DNA from: MPNP01 sp965221445 | GTDB lineage: Bacteria > Pseudomonadota > Alphaproteobacteria > Rhodobacterales > Rhodobacteraceae | Assembly (NCBI GenBank): GCA_965221445.1 | Contig: CBDCSF010000004.1 | Span: 83,312 to 147,311, forward strand | DNA: 64,000 bases | Direction: 5' to 3' | Shown: positions 60,763 through 64,000 of the stretch, one piece after another | How the letters are laid out: the number at the start of each line of letters is the position of its first letter | Numbering within the stretch: position 1 is the first letter of the stretch | The notes under the pieces: model-generated | Told to the model about the DNA's origin: nothing | Database searches by the model: none | Seen by the model: the letters and a program-made list of their open reading frames with translations, nothing else | Made by a program: the position numbers and the translations under genes

Positions 60763-62109
60763 TTAGGGGCCTTCACCATCCGGGGTCAGACCAGGAGACC
60801 TGGTATTATCCTGCTTTTTCATGGTTGCAGCTTTCCTGATGGCCATGTGTTGTTCAATGGCTTTTCTGGTTTTCGTGACTTCTTCCGGTAGAACATAAAT
60901 TGCCATATCCGGCTTACGGCTGCCCGATCTAGACGACCGTCCCGGGCGTCCATACCTGTTTTGCGACTTGAGAGAGGAATGGCCCATCATGTAGGCCAGT
61001 TCATAATCGTCCAGTACAGCCCTGCCCCGATCGGCAAAATCGTTTCGCAACTGAAGAAAGGAAAACTTACCACCAAATTCGGGCAAAATCCGTTTGGTTG
61101 CATTGGCAGTACGCCTTTGGGCGTTACGTCCGAGATTCTCCCAGCTTTTCCTGTCCCTGGAACCGGCCGAGACGACGAGAGCGAAAATAGTTACACGGGT
61201 AGAGACAGGCAGGTTGCCCAGACCCAGAAATCGGTGTTCAGGGATTTTGGCTGAACGGTTTCTTGACTTGAGAGACTTGACCTTGAGCCAGACACTGGAT
61301 TGAGAAAGAACACCTTCTATGGCGGCATTCATGTGCTTGCGAAATTCATTCGGTGAGTCAGGTGAAACAGCCGACATGCCGGCCAGTGTTTCCCGAATCC
61401 TGATATCGGCAGGAAGCTGGTCCGGTGGATCACCCAGAAGGATTTTGGACTGTCGCCATTCTCCAGGTCTGAGACCTGTAGCCCAGGTACATTCAGAAAG
61501 AACGCCACCTAAAAAAAGGGAATTGTTAATGGAGGATGGTGTAATGATCAGATCAAGTGGGTGCCTGGTTTCATAGAGGTGGTCCCGGAGATCGCTTATC
61601 TGGGCAGCCGAAACAGGCCTTTTCAGCGGTTTATAGGTAGCCAGTGGTTTGTGGAGGTATTTGTGAACATCATCCTGGTCCGGTCCTCCTGCTTGCGAAC
61701 GTCGGTATTGCTTGCCACCTTCCTGGATATTAGTAGACAGACTATCATTTTCTTCCCAGACAATAGTCAGGTCTGGTGGCAAGTACGCAAGTACAGCCTG
61801 GCTGAATCCCTTGATCAGATCGGGTTGTGACAGGCGAACGAGATCCACCAGGCCATCACGCAGATCGGGATGGTCATAGAATTCCCTTTCAAATTGCATT
61901 GCTGTTTCTTCCGACCCAACCCGATCGGCAAGGGCAAGTGCGGCTGTACAATCCCTGGCGATCTGCATTTTTGAAAAATTGGGATTGTTACCCTTGTTCC
62001 GGATATGGTGGATGATGTCCGTCCAGAATAATTTACGGGTCAGATTATCTGCCTTCAGGATTTCCTGACCAAGCTTCCCCAGGTGCTGAAGTTCAGGTTT
62101 GGGAATCAT
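60763..62109 (-). CDS. Tyrosine-recombinase-like protein
   Basis: The C-terminal half shows the integrase fold: ECTWATGLRPGEW (first Arg), FSFLQLRNDFADRGRAVLDD (second Arg, the usual HxLRH histidine replaced), and YELAYMMGHSSLKSQNRYGR (His and catalytic Tyr). The N-terminal ~180 residues are unlike typical arm-binding domains and contain a linker near 145. With one active-site histidine lost it may act slowly or only bind DNA. Length 448 residues. Start and stop overlap its neighbours (ATGA with the gene at 62106). It could integrate the element or move an internal segment. Confidence 0.65.
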   Translation of the reverse strand: MIPKPELQHLGKLGQEILKADNLTRKLFWTDIIHHIRNKGNNPNFSKMQIARDCTAALALADRVGSEETAMQFEREFYDHPDLRDGLVDLVRLSQPDLIKGFSQAVLAYLPPDLTIVWEENDSLSTNIQEGGKQYRRSQAGGPDQDDVHKYLHKPLATYKPLKRPVSAAQISDLRDHLYETRHPLDLIITPSSINNSLFLGGVLSECTWATGLRPGEWRQSKILLGDPPDQLPADIRIRETLAGMSAVSPDSPNEFRKHMNAAIEGVLSQSSVWLKVKSLKSRNRSAKIPEHRFLGLGNLPVSTRVTIFALVVSAGSRDRKSWENLGRNAQRRTANATKRILPEFGGKFSFLQLRNDFADRGRAVLDDYELAYMMGHSSLKSQNRYGRPGRSSRSGSRKPDMAIYVLPEEVTKTRKAIEQHMAIRKAATMKKQDNTRSPGLTPDGEGP

Positions 62110-62654
62110 GAACCCTCACAGGTTTCGAGCATCTTCAAGGCCCGCTCATTCTCATCTTCCGGCAACAGGTTCCAGAAGGAATTATGCCCATTGCTGATCA
62201 GGGATCCCCGTACCAGGGCATGCCTGAAAAAATCCCTTGCTTCAACGGAATCACTGATGATGGGAACATGCATGCCGGACCTTGCACCAGCTACAACTGG
62301 ATGGCCATAAAACCAGCCTGTTCCATCAGGCATTCTTACCGCCAGCTGAACAGGTTTTTCAGGAGGGAAAAAGCCAAAATAGACAATGGCCTCAACCATC
62401 CCGGTCATCCGGTCACAATTAGCCAGCAAACCAACCCTGATCTGGTCGGTGGATTCCATAAGGGGCAAGGCCCATCCCAACGCGTGTCGTTCCGTATTTT
62501 CAATCTCGATGGTGAAGCCCGTGGCAATCGGAGTTGGGACCTTCTGACCCGACACCTGAACACTGGGAAGCAAAATCCAAAGAACAAGGGTGATCAGGAC
62601 TATCCTTCGGGTTTTATTGAAAATATTTTCCTGCACGAACGTACTCCATGTCAA
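62106..62654 (-). CDS. Secreted protein of unknown function, first gene of the secretion operon
   Basis: An N-terminal hydrophobic segment (RIVLITLVLWILLPSVQVSG) acts as signal peptide. The mature ~145 residues look beta-rich (GFTIEIENTERHALGWALPL, AIVYFGFFPPEKPVQLAVRM), with two cysteines. I do not recognise it. Export and operon position suggest a periplasmic part of the transfer machine. The promoter should lie between 62655 and 62760, divergent from the gene at 62852. Confidence 0.6.
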   Translation of the reverse strand: MTWSTFVQENIFNKTRRIVLITLVLWILLPSVQVSGQKVPTPIATGFTIEIENTERHALGWALPLMESTDQIRVGLLANCDRMTGMVEAIVYFGFFPPEKPVQLAVRMPDGTGWFYGHPVVAGARSGMHVPIISDSVEARDFFRHALVRGSLISNGHNSFWNLLPEDENERALKMLETCEGS

Positions 62655-62716
62655 ATGTCGGAAATCATCACACCCAAAATAATCCCGGCCTCCAGGTTAT
62701 GCCACAATTCAGGTGT

Positions 62717-62728
62717 GAGCATACACAA
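62717..62728. promoter_or_regulatory. GAGCATACACA motif in the divergent region
   Basis: GTGAGCATACACAAA repeats the start of the conserved leaders at 1029, 8731 and 47674 and lies between the secretion operon and the gene at 62852, close to the second motif at 62762. Both elements in one region suggest common control of transfer and secreted genes. Confidence 0.4.
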
Positions 62729-62761
62729 AAAGATTTCACCAAGGATTTTTGAATTTTTTGC

Positions 62762-62822
62762 TTTGACATTTGCACATGCAGGCCGAAAGTGATGCTAAGA
62801 AGCCTTGCCTTGAGGCAAGGCT
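62762..62822 (+). promoter_or_regulatory. Motif plus hairpin leader before the 62852 gene
   Basis: TTTGACATTTGCACATGCAG followed by GCCGAAAGTG is succeeded 9 bases later by a perfect ten-base hairpin, AGCCTTGCCT-TG-AGGCAAGGCT (62801-62822), without a T-run. The same order, with a different hairpin sequence, stands before the operon at 23153. Confidence 0.55.
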
Positions 62823-62851
62823 GGCAAAACAACAGTAAGGAAACCTAAAAC

Positions 62852-64000
62852 ATGCCACAACCGATTGCCACCATCATCAGGAAAACACCAATTCCCAACG
62901 AAGAAAACCCTGACATTATCGACCACTGGAATATCGAAACTGCAACAGCAAGGGTCGGGATTGTCAAGCCAACCTACAGGTTGGAGGGACCGGATCTGAA
63001 TGAGAATCCCGGGGGAATAGAACTTGTACGGGAAGATACGGGAGAAACCATCCTTTGCCCCTTTCATGAAAAAAGCACCTGGACCATTCTGGCCAGGGTT
63101 CCTGATCCTGAGACCAGGGAGGATGACGAACAAACAGGGAATCTGGAATTTCAACCGTTTTCCACAAGTGGAATCATGGCCCTGAAGCAACTTGCCACGG
63201 AACCGGAAAACCAGGACCAGGCCCGTCTGTGGCTCACAACCATCAGGGAGTGGCGGGATTGCATTCTTGATCTCTATCAGAATGTTCCGGATATGGTTCT
63301 TCCGGAATCCGTAACCACCATTCTTTCGGAAACCTATCTGGATACAGTCAGGCCGGCCGAGCTGCCACCTGGAATTACAGCTGCTGGTTTGGGTCGTCTG
63401 GTCATGGCCAACAGTCTGAGGGTACAGATTGCAGCGCTCAGGGAAGAGGATGCCATGGCGGCAACTGGCGAATGGATCGGCAATATGCGTGATTTTTATC
63501 AGCCCATGCCGGGGAGTTGTTTCAGGTCACCCCTTATCAATAAGGCTTATGGAGAAAACAGTGTACCCGAAAGCGCTGGTCAGCATATGGCCCAAATCAA
63601 TGATGGGCTGGTACGGGAAGTTTTTGCCAAGGTGACAAGCTGCCTGCCGGAAAATATTACGGCCGGTATGGCCAGACGCAAATCCGGGGATCTGATTGAT
63701 CGCCTTCACGAGGCCGGTGCTCTGGAAATTACCGCCTCCGGCAATTCCGAATGGGGACAGACCGTCCGGGAACATATCCAGGATGTACTTGACCAGCATT
63801 TCGATGGTCATTATCAACCCGATTGCCGACTCTTTGTTACCACCAGTGATCAGGATGTACTGGTGGTTGGTGACCAGGAGGGTAGCTACTTCTATTCATG
63901 GCCTTCGGTCAGTCGGGCCCAAATCATAGACCGGAGAGACGGAACACCCGTCGTAACAACAATCTGTGAACAGATACCAAGCCCTGAGGAAGTCATGGCT
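62852..64000 (+). CDS. Uncharacterised protein, 3' end outside the window
   Basis: From ATG 62852 (AAGGA eleven bases upstream) the frame is open for 383 codons to the window edge. The sequence is soluble, acidic and without known motifs; it has IVKPTYRLEGPDLNENPGG near residue 35, WTILARVPDPETREDDEQTG near 75 and WLTTIREWRDCILDLYQNV near 130. The leader shares the regulatory motif and a hairpin with the paralogue operon at 18.5-23.2 kb, so both may belong to one regulon. It is divergent from the secretion operon. Confidence 0.6.
   Translation, partial: MPQPIATIIRKTPIPNEENPDIIDHWNIETATARVGIVKPTYRLEGPDLNENPGGIELVREDTGETILCPFHEKSTWTILARVPDPETREDDEQTGNLEFQPFSTSGIMALKQLATEPENQDQARLWLTTIREWRDCILDLYQNVPDMVLPESVTTILSETYLDTVRPAELPPGITAAGLGRLVMANSLRVQIAALREEDAMAATGEWIGNMRDFYQPMPGSCFRSPLINKAYGENSVPESAGQHMAQINDGLVREVFAKVTSCLPENITAGMARRKSGDLIDRLHEAGALEITASGNSEWGQTVREHIQDVLDQHFDGHYQPDCRLFVTTSDQDVLVVGDQEGSYFYSWPSVSRAQIIDRRDGTPVVTTICEQIPSPEEVMA

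Noticed and set aside
1..64000. CRISPR array
   Set aside because: No regularly spaced direct repeats with unique spacers were seen; all repeats found are gene-sized duplications or single inverted repeats.

Overview
The window looks like part of a large conjugative plasmid or integrative conjugative element of a Pseudomonadota host of moderate G+C, probably gammaproteobacterial; that placement is an inference and only moderately firm. The grounds are lipoproteins of a type IVB (Dot/Icm or IncI-like) secretion system, DotC and DotD; a ParA cassette with ribbon-helix-helix partners; an SOS mutasome (umuDC); an HU-like protein; recombinases; and a dense set of restriction, toxin-antitoxin and candidate defence genes mixed with gene fragments. 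TTG starts and 4-nt ATGA overlaps are common.

Layout. 1-9.5 kb: a DUF2971 gene cut by the window edge, a secreted protein/ankyrin-LysM pair, a trypsin-like protease, a secreted ankyrin protein, a Panacea (DUF4065) remnant, and a 107-aa protein with a repeated tail. 8.8 kb: a second user of the same promoter/signal-peptide leader. 9.5-18.5 kb: an unknown 426-aa protein, a DUF4065 protein, a 1646-aa type ISP restriction-modification enzyme, a transposase remnant and a MntA/HepT pair. 18.5-23.2 kb: a four-gene minus-strand operon whose members share repeated modules and match nothing I recognise. 23.7-26 kb: a ribbon ATPase with a nuclease-like tail and a serine recombinase. 26.6-30.1 kb: HEPN/zinc-ribbon protein, SRAP (YedK) and UmuDC. 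30.3-32.9 kb: Dam-like methylase, membrane protein and DGQHR protein. 33-39.2 kb: ankyrin, HU, secreted protein, KAP NTPase and partition genes. 39.3-46 kb: a type ISP methyltransferase broken in a C9 tract, a second ribbon ATPase and an AbiU2-like/nuclease pair. 47.7-51.3 kb: second copies of the secreted pair and of the 107-aa gene, flanking a class II, leucine-type tRNA gene that carries an alanine anticodon. 51.5-55.6 kb: an EcoRV-type restriction-modification system, relics of a DprA/phosphoribosyltransferase locus and an intact Panacea pair. 55.7-62.7 kb: a minus-strand operon with DotC, DotD, a LysM/TcpQ-like protein, an ImmA-like peptidase, an ankyrin protein and a tyrosine-recombinase-like protein. 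62.85 kb to the end: a divergent unknown gene that runs off the window.

How it fits together. The secretion and partition genes explain transfer and maintenance. The accessory genes form several probable anti-phage or anti-plasmid layers (two type ISP genes, EcoRV-like RM, Dam/DGQHR, MntA-HepT, Panacea, KAP, HEPN proteins). The secreted leader family, the 107-aa repeat and the ankyrin family have all been copied and recombined within the element, leaving at least ten recognisable truncated or frameshifted relics. The strongest novel signals are the tRNA-Leu-like gene with a GGC anticodon, the 18.5-23.2 kb paralogue operon with its motif-plus-hairpin leader shared with the gene at 62.85 kb, and the mosaic secreted-protein/ankyrin-LysM cassette.
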